Source of the DNA: CAVRXQ01 sp963849105
GTDB taxonomy: Bacteria > Actinomycetota > Acidimicrobiia > Acidimicrobiales > Bog-793
Length of the DNA stretch: 64,000 nt
Direction of reading: 5' to 3'
Assembly (NCBI GenBank): GCA_963849105.1
Contig: CAWKGD010000005.1
Location: 1-64,000, forward strand
Part shown: one piece after another, positions 51,615-60,120 of the stretch
Position numbering within the stretch: the stretch's first letter is position 1
Layout: each line of letters begins with the position of its first letter
Notes under the pieces: model-generated
The model's input: the letters and a program-made list of their open reading frames with translations, nothing else
Told to the model about the DNA's origin: nothing
Database searches by the model: none
Translations under genes and position numbers: made by a program

Positions 51615-52268
51615 GTGAGCGGCATGATCACACTGCAGATCGCACGGAAGCGAGGCGGGCGCCAATCCCTTCTTCGGCGCGCCGTGCTCGCGTTCTTCAT
51701 GCTCGGTTCGGTCGGACTCTTGTTCGCGGCGTGCGGAGGCACGTCAGGGCCGGGGGTTGCGAGCGTCGGTTCGAGCACGACGACGACCATCACGTCGGCG
51801 TCACAAGGCGCAAGCAACGGCCCGAGTGAAGCGCAGATGCTCAAGTACTCGCAGTGCATGCAACATCACGGACTCCCGAACTTCCCCGACCCGAACAGCC
51901 AGGGTGATCTCAGCATCGGGCCCGGCAACGTTCCAGGCGGCCCCAACTCACCGCAGTTCAAGGCGGCGCAAAAGGATTGCCAGTCGCTCATGCCCGGCGC
52001 CCTCATCACCTCGGCTGAGAAGGCCGCAGCCAACGTGAAGGCGCTCGCGTTTGCACAGTGCATGCGCGCCCACGGCGTCCCCAACTTCCCCGACCCGAAC
52101 GGCCAAGGCCTGATCGAGATCACCCCGGCGACTCACGTCGATATGAACTCTCACCAGTGGGACAAGGCGCAGAATGCCTGCCAGAACCTGAACAACGGCT
52201 TCGACATTATGACGCGGGGGGGACCAGGTCCCGGTACCGGTGGGTCTAAAGGCGACTCAGGCAGCTGA
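51615..52268 (+). CDS. CMxxHG-repeat lipoprotein, copy 3
   Basis: 217 residues from GTG 51615 (ATG 51624 possible). The signal peptide ends VGLLFAACGG, linker SSTTTTIT. Repeats are QCMQHHGLPNFPDPN ... KDCQSLMP and QCMRAHGVPNFPDPNGQG ... NACQNLNNG, with a Gly/Ser-rich tail. More diverged than copies 1 and 2 and on the opposite strand to copy 2. Followed 55 bp later by motif copy D. Confidence 0.8.
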   Translation: MSGMITLQIARKRGGRQSLLRRAVLAFFMLGSVGLLFAACGGTSGPGVASVGSSTTTTITSASQGASNGPSEAQMLKYSQCMQHHGLPNFPDPNSQGDLSIGPGNVPGGPNSPQFKAAQKDCQSLMPGALITSAEKAAANVKALAFAQCMRAHGVPNFPDPNGQGLIEITPATHVDMNSHQWDKAQNACQNLNNGFDIMTRGGPGPGTGGSKGDSGS

Positions 52269-52322
52269 TCACTCGCACCTGAGACCCACGAGGAGGCTGG
52301 CGCGCCGAGACGGCGTGCGCCC

Positions 52323-52343
52323 GGAACTAACAGCTGTGCAGCG
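52323..52343 (+). repeat. 21-bp intergenic motif, copy D
   Basis: GGAACTAAC, AGC, TGTGCAGCG. With flanking bases 52292-52344 it parallels 50678-50729. Confidence 0.6.
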
Positions 52344-52485
52344 ACTCCCCCAAGCGTTAATCAGGTACCCCGGGGTTTCCGTCAGATTTATCGGCGTCTA
52401 AGGCTCACAATCTTGACTGCATCGGTCGTAGTACCAGGTGCGGCTTCGTTCGCGCGCGACGCGGCGCGCAAAAGGGACGTCGAGA

Positions 52486-53844
52486 ATGGACGACCGATTG
52501 AGCTTGCAGGGAGCGATCCGGTACACGACGGACCCCAAGCCCGTGATGGATCGGATCGTCGAGGAAGCGCTCCGCCTGATTCCCTCGGCGAACGGGGCGC
52601 TCGTCGAGCTCGCCGACGGGGATTCGCTGAGCTGCGTGTGTGGCGCCGGCATCCTTGCCCGAGCCGTCGGAATGCGGATACGCCTCGACAGCAGTCTTTC
52701 GGGTCTCGCGTTTCAGACCGGCACAACGCTGCGGTGCGACGACTCCGAATTGGATGCTCGGGCCGATCGCGACGCGTTTCGTCGAACCGGGTCGCGGTCA
52801 GCAATCAGCGTGCCGCTGCGACGCGGGCGTGACCCGGTCGGTGCTTTCTCGGTCAGTTCCCCGGCGCTTGCGGCATTCGACGACCGTGACGTGGCGACCT
52901 TGACCGGGCTGGCCGAGTTCATCACGGCCGCGATCACTACGACGTCGGAGCTGGACCGTGTCACCGGCGATCTGCTCACGACGCTTGATGCGGGAACGAT
53001 GCCGAGTCGTGCCGACGAAACTGACCGTGTATCGCAGTTCGTGGCGAACGTGCTGCACCCTGGTGTCGCGAACGACGTCGAAGCGGCGCAGCGGATCGAC
53101 AAGGTCTTGGACTCTGGTGAGTTCGCGATCCTCTTCCAACCAGTGGTCGATTTGTGCTCGGGCAAGCTCGTCGGCGTCGAAGCCCTCGCCCGATTTCTTC
53201 CAGGTCCGTATCGGCCGCCAAACGAGTGGTTTGCCGAAGCCCATCGGGTCGGACGCGGTGTCGAATTGGAACACGCCGCCGTACGGGCGGCCTTGAGTCA
53301 TATCGGCCGGCTCCCCCCCGACTGCTACCTCGCCGTCAACGTCAGTCCCCAGGCCATCGAGAGCCCAGAGATAAAGGCTGTGCTCCAAGCCGTCGAGTCC
53401 CGGCGTGTCGTTCTCGAACTCACCGAGCACTTCCAGATCGACGACTACCCGCAATTGTGCAACGTGTTGATGGATATCCGCGAGCGGGGCGTCCGCTTAG
53501 CGATCGACGACGCAGGTTCGGGGTATTCCGGTCTCTCACACATCGTGCAAATCGCCCCCGACATCATCAAGATCGACATGGAGCTCATCCGCGGCATCGA
53601 CTTCGATCCAGTCCGGCGGAGCCTGGTGACATCGATCGTTGCTTTCGCGCCCGAGATTGGCGCCTCGCTGGTCGCGGAGGGAATCGAGACACGTGCCGAA
53701 TTCGAGACGCTTCGAGGACTGAGCGTCGAGTGCGGTCAGGGCTACTTCCTCGGGCAACCGGGACCGCCGGAATTGTTGGACGTCTACCGAAGACCTGCAA
53801 GCAAGCACGTTCGCCGAGCGCCGAAGGGCGTTCTGTCCGGCTAG
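52486..53844 (+). CDS. GAF-EAL cyclic-di-GMP phosphodiesterase
   Basis: 452 residues from ATG 52486. A GAF domain occupies about 15-155 (MDRIVEEALRLIPSANGALVELADG; GLAFQTGTTLRCDDSE; SVPLRRG). EAL at about 200-435 keeps the catalytic set: VEALARF, AVNVSPQ, LELTEH, IDDAGSGYSGL, IIKID, VAEGIET and CGQGYFLGQP. Phosphodiesterase activity is therefore plausible, in contrast to the PAS-GGDEF-EAL protein at 42723. Cytoplasmic. It lies between motif copies D and E. Confidence 0.85.
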   Translation: MDDRLSLQGAIRYTTDPKPVMDRIVEEALRLIPSANGALVELADGDSLSCVCGAGILARAVGMRIRLDSSLSGLAFQTGTTLRCDDSELDARADRDAFRRTGSRSAISVPLRRGRDPVGAFSVSSPALAAFDDRDVATLTGLAEFITAAITTTSELDRVTGDLLTTLDAGTMPSRADETDRVSQFVANVLHPGVANDVEAAQRIDKVLDSGEFAILFQPVVDLCSGKLVGVEALARFLPGPYRPPNEWFAEAHRVGRGVELEHAAVRAALSHIGRLPPDCYLAVNVSPQAIESPEIKAVLQAVESRRVVLELTEHFQIDDYPQLCNVLMDIRERGVRLAIDDAGSGYSGLSHIVQIAPDIIKIDMELIRGIDFDPVRRSLVTSIVAFAPEIGASLVAEGIETRAEFETLRGLSVECGQGYFLGQPGPPELLDVYRRPASKHVRRAPKGVLSG

Positions 53845-53895
53845 CGCGGGACAGGGTCGTGGGGAGAGAGCACGAGCGGCAGACGAGGCGCGCCA

Positions 53896-53916
53896 GGAAT
53901 TAACGGATATGCGGCG
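53896..53916 (+). repeat. 21-bp intergenic motif, copy E
   Basis: GGAATTAAC, GGA, TATGCGGCG. It lies 52 bp after the GAF-EAL stop. Nothing else is recognised in 53845-54359 except the hairpin at 53953. Confidence 0.55.
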
Positions 53917-53952
53917 GGCAGGTCCTGGGGAATTGGCGCCGCGCGCAGCAGT

Positions 53953-53984
53953 CCAGCTCCGAGGAGGAAATTCCTCGGTGCTGG
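53953..53984 (+). terminator. Strong stem-loop after the GAF-EAL gene
   Basis: CCAGC-T-CCGAGGA, loop GGAAAT, TCCTCGG-T-GCTGG: a 12-pair stem with one T-T mismatch. Probably a terminator, though 110 bp after the stop and without a T-run. Confidence 0.45.
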
Positions 53985-54359
53985 AGCGGTTTGGCGCAAT
54001 AGCTACCTAGAAGTTCGCCAGGGAATCGAGACGCAACCTCGTCGGCAGGTTGCTGAATTTGTTGCCAAGGAAGGTGCCGAATTCGCTGCCTGCCGGGGCG
54101 CTGATGGAGGTACCTCCGGAGACACCGTCGGTCGCCCATCCAGATCCCGATGCTCCCGGACGGCGACGACGAGAAATTGAAAGTGCTGTTGATCATCGAT
54201 ACCGGCTGGTTCTGCGCCACAACAGTGTTGTACGGCTGCCATCGACGCCTTTCTCGGCGGGACGCGATCGAGAGCCATCTACTGAGCCCGATACCAAGCG
54301 GTATTCCCAGTAGTAGCCAGAACAGCGGGACCGGAACTCGGAAACCGACTCTGACCTGG

Positions 54360-54433
54360 TGCGCCCCGAGGGACTCGAACCCTCAACCTGCGGATTAAGA
54401 GTCCGTTGCTCTGCCAAATTGAGCTAGAGGCGC
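54360..54433 (-). tRNA. tRNA-Lys (anticodon CTT)
   Basis: Acceptor GCGCCTC/GGGGCGC, D-arm GCTCAATTTGGCAGAGC, anticodon loop CTCTTAA (CTT), T-arm GAGGG-TTCGAGT-CCCTC. Its 3' end faces the accessory segment whose far edge carries the similar fragment at 49909-49939. Confidence 0.94.
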
Positions 54434-54587
54434 GACGGCGGAATGTTAACGGTTCGACCTCTCGGTTCGGAAGCCGACGAAAAGCACGCGGCGACGTCGT
54501 GAGAGCCGCTCCACATCGGCGTAAATCGTGGCAGCGCCTCCCCGGCGGCGCTACCGTGCCACTACCTCACACGACTAAGGGCAGACA

Positions 54588-55466
54588 GTGAACTTCCTCG
54601 CTCTCCTCGGCCTGACCGTGCTCGGCGGACTGATCGGCGCGGGCTTCGCCGGCGTGACCATTACCGTCTTTCTGCACCGGGGTATCACGCACGGATCGCA
54701 CCGAATGAAGCGTCCGGTGTACGAGGTCGGGCGAGCGCTCACCTACCTAGTCATCTTCATGAGGCATTGGGAGTGGCGCCGCATCCATCGCAAGCATCAC
54801 AAGTACACCGATGTCTGGATCGACGAGATTCGCCACGATCCCCACTCCCCCGTCGTCATCTCCGAGCGCGAGGGCATCGATGGGTATCGGCGCGTGTCGT
54901 GGCACATGGGGGCGATCTTCCATGCCGAGGCGCAGCTCCCCGATATCCGAGACGACACCTACGACGACCCGCGGCTCGATCGACCGTTCGACTGGCTCGA
55001 CCACCGCGTCTACGCGAGGCCCGTCGTCGGTGCGGTGATCGCCGGACTCGCTTACGCGCTTGTTTTCGCGCTCGCGGCGCCTCCGATTCTCGGGGTCAGC
55101 CGTTCTGTTGGCTGGGAGTTCGCGGCGGCGATCGCGGGCGTACTCGCGCTCGGGGTGCACATCGGAACGGTGCTCCGATTCGGTGGCGCGATCAATTCGG
55201 ACTGCCATCGCGCGAAAGTCTGGCTCGACGGTGCCGGGTACGCGAAGAACGTCAAGTTCCTATCTATCGTCATCTTCGGAGAGGGCGAGCATCTGACGCA
55301 CCACCTCTACCCACAGATCGCGCGCATCAGCAATCGCTGGGACCTCGGATGGCGGATCATCGCGGTGCTTCGCTTCTTCGGCTTAACCGAAGTTCCTTGC
55401 GACCGAAAAGCGGTACTCGGCGGCCGACGGCTTGTGCTGAAAGAGACGATCGCCTCCCGCACCTAG
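54588..55466 (+). CDS. Fatty acid desaturase (acyl-CoA delta-9 type)
   Basis: 292 residues from GTG 54588. Di-iron membrane desaturase with the three His boxes HRGITHGSH (about 29-37), RIHRKHHKYTD (about 65-75) and GEGEHLTHHLYP (about 235-246), and four hydrophobic segments. It introduces a double bond into acyl chains using electrons from a ferredoxin or rubredoxin not encoded nearby. Confidence 0.92.
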   Translation: MNFLALLGLTVLGGLIGAGFAGVTITVFLHRGITHGSHRMKRPVYEVGRALTYLVIFMRHWEWRRIHRKHHKYTDVWIDEIRHDPHSPVVISEREGIDGYRRVSWHMGAIFHAEAQLPDIRDDTYDDPRLDRPFDWLDHRVYARPVVGAVIAGLAYALVFALAAPPILGVSRSVGWEFAAAIAGVLALGVHIGTVLRFGGAINSDCHRAKVWLDGAGYAKNVKFLSIVIFGEGEHLTHHLYPQIARISNRWDLGWRIIAVLRFFGLTEVPCDRKAVLGGRRLVLKETIASRT

Positions 55467-55472
55467 TAGCCG

Positions 55473-55967
55473 GTGCACCCGAACGTTGCCCACGTCGCGG
55501 CCGAACTCGAGCGCGCCGGCCTACGCACCGAAGTCAGAGAGTTCGAAGCTTCGACGCGAACGGCGAAGGACGCCGCCGCGGCGGTCGGTTGTCCGGTCGG
55601 TGCGATAGCGAACAGCCTGATCTTCAAGGCTGACGGTAATGCCATTCTCGTGCTGGCGAGCGGGGCGCACCGCGTCGACACTGACTTCGTCGCGCGCGTG
55701 ATTGCCGCAGAAGAACTCCGGCCAGCCACCGCCGATGAAGTCCGACGAGCGACCGGGCAAACGATTGGCGGCGTGGCGCCGGTCGGCCACCCGACGCAGC
55801 TGCCTACGTACATCGACAGCGCGTTGCGCGAGTTCGAGACGATCTGGGTATCTGCCGGAACGCCCCATGCCGTGTTCCCCGCGACGTTTGCCGACCTGAA
55901 GCGCGTGGCCCTCGCCACCGAAATTTCGGTCTCGCGCCTCGACGCCGAGGGCCGAAAGAACCCCTAA
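55473..55967 (+). CDS. YbaK/EbsC-family aminoacyl-tRNA deacylase
   Basis: 164 residues from GTG 55473, 6 bp after the desaturase. TAKDAAAAVGCPVGAIANSLIFKADG, the family's conserved KSLVF-like strand, and GQTIGGVAPVGHP (GxxxGxVxPxG) are present. Hydrolyses misacylated tRNA, commonly Cys-tRNA(Pro). Confidence 0.9.
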   Translation: MHPNVAHVAAELERAGLRTEVREFEASTRTAKDAAAAVGCPVGAIANSLIFKADGNAILVLASGAHRVDTDFVARVIAAEELRPATADEVRRATGQTIGGVAPVGHPTQLPTYIDSALREFETIWVSAGTPHAVFPATFADLKRVALATEISVSRLDAEGRKNP

Positions 55968-56027
55968 CGCGGACCTCGCGTCAGCCCAGGAATCCTTTCG
56001 GACCGGTGCACGCCTCGACCGCCCGGT

Positions 56028-56420
56028 TCAATGCAGCGAGCGATCGAGCTCTCGTGCCCACGTGCGTACCGCTTCTACGTCAGCCCTGATCTGTGCCCGC
56101 AGCTCGTCTTCTGATTCGAAGCGCGCCTGTTCCCGGATCAACGCGTCGATCTCGACGGCGAGCCGCTCTCCGTAGAGGTCGCCGTCGAAGTCGATCAGGT
56201 GGGACTCGACGATCACAGCGGCGTCATCTCCGTAGTAGTGCGGTCGCGTTCCAACGGAGATCGCAGAGAGGTGCCGGGTTCCGTCTGCTCGCGTCGTGTA
56301 GCCGGCGTACACCCCGTCGGGCGGGACGCTCGCGCTCACAGGCTCGAGGTTCGCCGTCGGAAAGCCGAGCGCGCGACCACGATGGTCTCCTTCGACGACG
56401 ACGCCATCGACGAGATGCAT
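56028..56420 (-). CDS. Stand-alone riboflavin kinase
   Basis: 130 residues from ATG 56420. It corresponds only to the C-terminal flavokinase domain of RibF: VVEGDHRGRALGFPTANL (MgATP site), DGVYAGYTTRADG, ISVGTRPHYYG and VESHLIDFDGDLYGERLAVE (catalytic Glu). The FAD synthetase half is absent, so FMN but not FAD is made by this protein. Confidence 0.85.
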   Translation of the reverse strand: MHLVDGVVVEGDHRGRALGFPTANLEPVSASVPPDGVYAGYTTRADGTRHLSAISVGTRPHYYGDDAAVIVESHLIDFDGDLYGERLAVEIDALIREQARFESEDELRAQIRADVEAVRTWARELDRSLH

Positions 56421-56457
56421 GTCCGCGAACCTACCGTCCGATTCCCGCTCTCCGGGA

Positions 56458-57216
56458 CTAGGGCCCGAGCAACGGGGCCGGGCGTCGGCGGCCTACCGAG
56501 TTCAGGAACCCGCGTGCCCGGTCGGCTGAATAGCGCTTCGACAGTCGTAGCGGCTTCGGTGTCACCAGTCGGTAGATGCCGAAGAGCAGCAAGTCGGTCG
56601 CGGCAGCAAGGAGCGCGACGAGCACGGCTCCTGCGAACGCTTCGACGGTGTTGTTTACATCAAGTCCGGCGAATATGAACTCCCCGAGATCGTTGTAGGT
56701 GACGTATGCGGCGAGCGTCGCCGTCGCGACAACCTCGACGGCAGCCGTGCGCACTCCAGCGACCGCAAGCGGCAGGGCCAGCGGCAGTTCGACTTTGAAG
56801 AACCTCTGCCAGTTCGTCATGCCTGAAGCGCGCGCGGCCTCGCGAACTTCCGGATCGACCTCGCGCATGCCGACGTAGCTGTTCGTCACGATCGGTGGGA
56901 CGGCCAGGGCGAACAGCGTGATGGCCGCAGTCGGAAAGCCGCCATCGTTAAGTCCGATCGCCGGCACCGTCGCGAGCAGCGTGAGCAACGTGATTGACGG
57001 GACCGCGCGGGCCGCGTTCGCGGCGTTGACCGCGAGAAGTCCGCCCCGGGAGACGAAGCCGAGTACGAACCCGATCCCGACGCCGACGACCGAGGCGGCG
57101 CCGACAACCGCGCACGAGAGCTCTGCCTGAAGTTCGAGCCGATCGAGGGCGCCGTTCGACCCGCTCCAGTTCGCCCGCGTGGTGAGGAACGACCAGACCT
57201 CCGCCAAAAAATGCAT
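56458..57216 (-). CDS. OpuC-type ABC permease 2 (glycine betaine/choline)
   Basis: 252 residues from ATG 57216, 1 bp after the upstream permease stop. About six spans with the BPD_transp_1 loop EVDPEVREAARASGMTNWQRFFKVELPLALPLAVAGVRTAAVEVVATATLAAYV. Forms the osmolyte importer with the adjacent permease, the divergent ATPase (57976) and the binding protein (59184). Confidence 0.88.
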   Translation of the reverse strand: MHFLAEVWSFLTTRANWSGSNGALDRLELQAELSCAVVGAASVVGVGIGFVLGFVSRGGLLAVNAANAARAVPSITLLTLLATVPAIGLNDGGFPTAAITLFALAVPPIVTNSYVGMREVDPEVREAARASGMTNWQRFFKVELPLALPLAVAGVRTAAVEVVATATLAAYVTYNDLGEFIFAGLDVNNTVEAFAGAVLVALLAAATDLLLFGIYRLVTPKPLRLSKRYSADRARGFLNSVGRRRPAPLLGP

Positions 57217-57217
57217 C

Positions 57218-57889
57218 TCAGGCTCTCGCCGTCGGGCGGTTCCACCGGACGACCACTCGCTGCACCCCGACGAAGAACAGGTCCGCGAGCCCGGCGAGCG
57301 CGATCGACAGAACGAGCGCCACGATGATCGGTGTCTGGAAGCCGTTCTCTTGGAAGCCTTGGATGACGAATTGACCGAGTCCTCCGAGACCGATGAATGC
57401 AGTCACATTGACGAGCCCGACGACGGTGACCGTCGCGACGCGCAAGCCGGCGATGATCGAGGGAAAGGCAAGTGGTAGGTCGACCTTGAAGAATTCAGCG
57501 ACCGGCGAATACCCCATCGCGCGGGCAGCCTCTCGCACGTCGCTCGGGACCTCGTCAAGACCGGTAACGATGTTGCGGATCAAGACGAGCTGCGTATAGC
57601 TCACGAGCGCGACCTCGGCCGTCGTGACGGAAAAGTACCCGGTCAACGGCTGCAGGATCGCGAACAGCGCGATCGAGGGAATCGTGTAGAGCAGGCCTGC
57701 GAAAGCGATCACGACACTGCGCGCTCGGCTGAAGCGCCAAACAAGCAGGGACACCGGCAGTGCGATGCCGAGGCCGACGCCGACAGCGATTCCGGTCAGC
57801 TGGGCGTGCTGACCGAGCGCCGCCCAGATCGCGCCGGCGTTCTGTGTGATCCAGGACCACTGGATCACCGGATCCCCGCTCGCGATCAC
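57218..57889 (-). CDS. OpuC-type ABC permease 1
   Basis: 223 residues from GTG 57889 (GTG 57928 possible). Inner-membrane permease with LLYTIPSIALFAILQPLTGY and the EAA-type loop EVPSDVREAARAMGYSPVAEFFKVDLPLAFPSIIAGLRVATVTVVGLVNVTAFIG. Transcribed divergently from the ATPase gene across about 86 bp that must hold both promoters. Confidence 0.88.
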   Translation of the reverse strand: MIASGDPVIQWSWITQNAGAIWAALGQHAQLTGIAVGVGLGIALPVSLLVWRFSRARSVVIAFAGLLYTIPSIALFAILQPLTGYFSVTTAEVALVSYTQLVLIRNIVTGLDEVPSDVREAARAMGYSPVAEFFKVDLPLAFPSIIAGLRVATVTVVGLVNVTAFIGLGGLGQFVIQGFQENGFQTPIIVALVLSIALAGLADLFFVGVQRVVVRWNRPTARA

Positions 57890-57975
57890 CGCACGCCCTT
57901 CACGGGTCGCGCCGGCAATCCCGAACACAGATTTCGGCGAGGACGAGTGTCCACCCCATTAGGGTCATCGACGCG

Positions 57976-59148
57976 ATGATCGATCTTCGTTCGGTCACGA
58001 AGCGGTACGCGGACGGAACGATCGCCGTCCATGAGCTCTCGATCTCGATCGACGACGGCGCGCTCTGCGTGTTGATCGGCCCATCCGGTTGCGGCAAGAC
58101 GACCACCCTCAAGATGGTCAATCGCCTCATCGAGCCGACATCTGGGGAGATTCTCATCGGTGGCGAGAATGTCCTGCGACTCGACCCGGTCGCGCTCCGC
58201 CGTCGCATTGGTTACGTGATGCAGCAGGGCGGGCTCTTTCCTCACCGACGCATCGCGGACAACGTGGCCGTCGTCCCCCGACTCCTCGGCTGGGACAAAA
58301 CACGCATCCGCGATCGGGTGAACGAACTTTTGACCTTGGTCGGTCTCGATCCCGACCGGTTCTCGCGGCGCTTCCCCCACGAACTTTCCGGCGGAGAGCG
58401 TCAACGCGTCGGGGTCGCGAGGGCGCTCGCGGGCGATCCACCGGTGTTGCTGATGGACGAGCCGTTCGGCGCGGTCGACCCTGTCACCCGCTCGAGCTTG
58501 CAATCGGACTTCTTGAACCTCCAAGAGAATCTGAAAAAGACGGTGATCTTCGTCACCCATGACCTGAGCGAGGCGACGAGACTCGGAACGACGATGGCAG
58601 TCTTGCGAATCGGCGGCGTTCTCGAGCAATACGGGCCGCCAGCCGAGGTCTTGGCCGCGCCGGCGACCCCGTTCGTCTCGGAGTTCGTCGGCAAGGACCG
58701 CTCGTACCAACAGCTCGGCGTGACGATGATCCGACGCGACGATCTTTCGCTTGTTCCGATCCTCGCGCCCACCACGACAACCGCCGAGGCTGCCGAGCTC
58801 CTCGAATCCTCCGACAGCGCGGTCGCGATCGTCCTCGACGGCGCGGAACAGCCCGTCGGCTGGCTGCCGCGCGTCGCCGTCGTCAACCGCGCCGCCTTCA
58901 ATGGTGCGTCGACTATCAGCGACCAATTGCGCCCGATCGAAGGGTCGGTGAGTCTCGGGTCGTCGCTGCGCAGCGCACTCGCCTTGATGCTGTCGAGCGA
59001 CGCGGGATTCGCACCGATCGTCAACGGCGGTCGCTACGCAGGCGTTCTCACGTTGGAGGACGTCCACGACGCGCTGCGGCGAGCGGATCATTACGAAGCG
59101 ACGATTGCGCGGGGGAAGGGCCAGGGGAACGCCGACCCGCCTTCGTGA
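57976..59148 (+). CDS. OpuCA-like ABC ATPase (glycine betaine/choline/proline)
   Basis: 390 residues from ATG 57976. Walker A GPSGCGKTTTLKMVNRL at about 36-52 (the MVNRL extension is typical of OpuA/ProV), signature LSGGERQRVGVARAL, Walker B VLLMDEPFGAVDP, and a C-terminal CBS-like region (about 260-375) that senses ionic strength in homologues. It powers the two permeases transcribed divergently. Confidence 0.9.
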   Translation: MIDLRSVTKRYADGTIAVHELSISIDDGALCVLIGPSGCGKTTTLKMVNRLIEPTSGEILIGGENVLRLDPVALRRRIGYVMQQGGLFPHRRIADNVAVVPRLLGWDKTRIRDRVNELLTLVGLDPDRFSRRFPHELSGGERQRVGVARALAGDPPVLLMDEPFGAVDPVTRSSLQSDFLNLQENLKKTVIFVTHDLSEATRLGTTMAVLRIGGVLEQYGPPAEVLAAPATPFVSEFVGKDRSYQQLGVTMIRRDDLSLVPILAPTTTTAEAAELLESSDSAVAIVLDGAEQPVGWLPRVAVVNRAAFNGASTISDQLRPIEGSVSLGSSLRSALALMLSSDAGFAPIVNGGRYAGVLTLEDVHDALRRADHYEATIARGKGQGNADPPS

Positions 59149-59183
59149 GCGCGAACCGGCGTCCCCAGCCCGGGACCCTTGCC

Positions 59184-60107
59184 TTAGGTGAGGCCCTGGG
59201 CCTTCACCCAGTTCGCCGCCACCGTCGTCGCACTCTCATGATCGACGTTGACGTCGATGTTGAGCTGTGACAACTGCGCCGTCGTGAGCTTCGCGTCCAA
59301 CTTATTGATCGCCGCCGCGACCCCCGAGGTGTCGAAGGACGTGCGGATCACGGGGATCACGTAGTCCGCCGCTTGAAGGTGCTTGTTGTCGATCAGCTGC
59401 ACGAAATGGTTCTCGACGATGTTGCCGTCGCTCGAGAAGAACTCGACGACCTGGGCGCGTCCATCCTTCAGCGCCGCAACGCTGATCGGTCCCGATTCGT
59501 CGGTCGAGACGAACGACTTGAAGTGCAGCCCGTAGACCTTCTCGAGCCCCGGCTCACAAAGCGCGTACGTCGGGCACTCCGCTGGCCCACCAAGGACGAG
59601 CTTCGACGCGTACGGCTTGAGGCTCGACAGCGTCGTGAGGTGGTACTTCTTCGCCGTCGCCTGCGTCACCGCGAACACGTTCGTGTCGAGTGCGTTCGAT
59701 GCGTTGAGAACTGTCGCGCCCTTCTTTGCGAGCAACGTTTGGTCCTCGGCCACGGCGGTCGAGATCTGATTCGCTGCGGACCCAGCCTTCGAGTTCAGAT
59801 AGAGCAGCAGGCTGCCCGCGTAATCCGGCTCGAGATCGATCGCGCCGTGCTCGAGAGCCGGCACGACCTCGGTACGGGTACCGAGGTTTAGCTTGGTCTG
59901 CACCGAGTACCCAGCGTGCTTCAGTACGTCAGCCCACAAGTCCGCGACGATGTTCGCCTCGGTGAAGTTCACCGAACCGATCACGATCGTCGGAAGCTTC
60001 GAGCGATGCGTGAGTCCCTTCGCCGAAGCACCAGCGGCCACGGCAAACCCCATCGCGCTGGCTATCACGGCGACAAGGATCGCGATTACCGACCTTGGAA
60101 TCTTCAT
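59184..60107 (-). CDS. OpuC-type osmolyte-binding protein
   Basis: 307 residues from ATG 60107 (GGGAGGGG upstream). The Sec signal IAILVAVIASAMGFAVAAGASA has no lipobox Cys, unusual for a Gram-positive-type binding protein. The mature domain IVIGSVNFTEANIVADLWADVLKHAGYSV and LEHGAIDLEPDYAGSLLLYL (OpuAC/OsmF pattern) binds quaternary amines in homologues. Convergent with the ATPase gene. Confidence 0.88.
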   Translation of the reverse strand: MKIPRSVIAILVAVIASAMGFAVAAGASAKGLTHRSKLPTIVIGSVNFTEANIVADLWADVLKHAGYSVQTKLNLGTRTEVVPALEHGAIDLEPDYAGSLLLYLNSKAGSAANQISTAVAEDQTLLAKKGATVLNASNALDTNVFAVTQATAKKYHLTTLSSLKPYASKLVLGGPAECPTYALCEPGLEKVYGLHFKSFVSTDESGPISVAALKDGRAQVVEFFSSDGNIVENHFVQLIDNKHLQAADYVIPVIRTSFDTSGVAAAINKLDAKLTTAQLSQLNIDVNVDHESATTVAANWVKAQGLT

Positions 60108-60120
60108 TACCCCTCCCAGC

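Noticed and set aside
44984..53916. The 21-bp motif as integron attC sites
   Set aside because: TAAC resembles an attC core, and some genes are followed by one, but no paired GTTRRRY/RYYYAAC boxes, no palindromic arms and no integron integrase are present.
54150..54398. 82-residue plus frame upstream of tRNA-Lys
   Set aside because: It runs into the tRNA on the opposite strand, has no ribosome site and no recognised domain.
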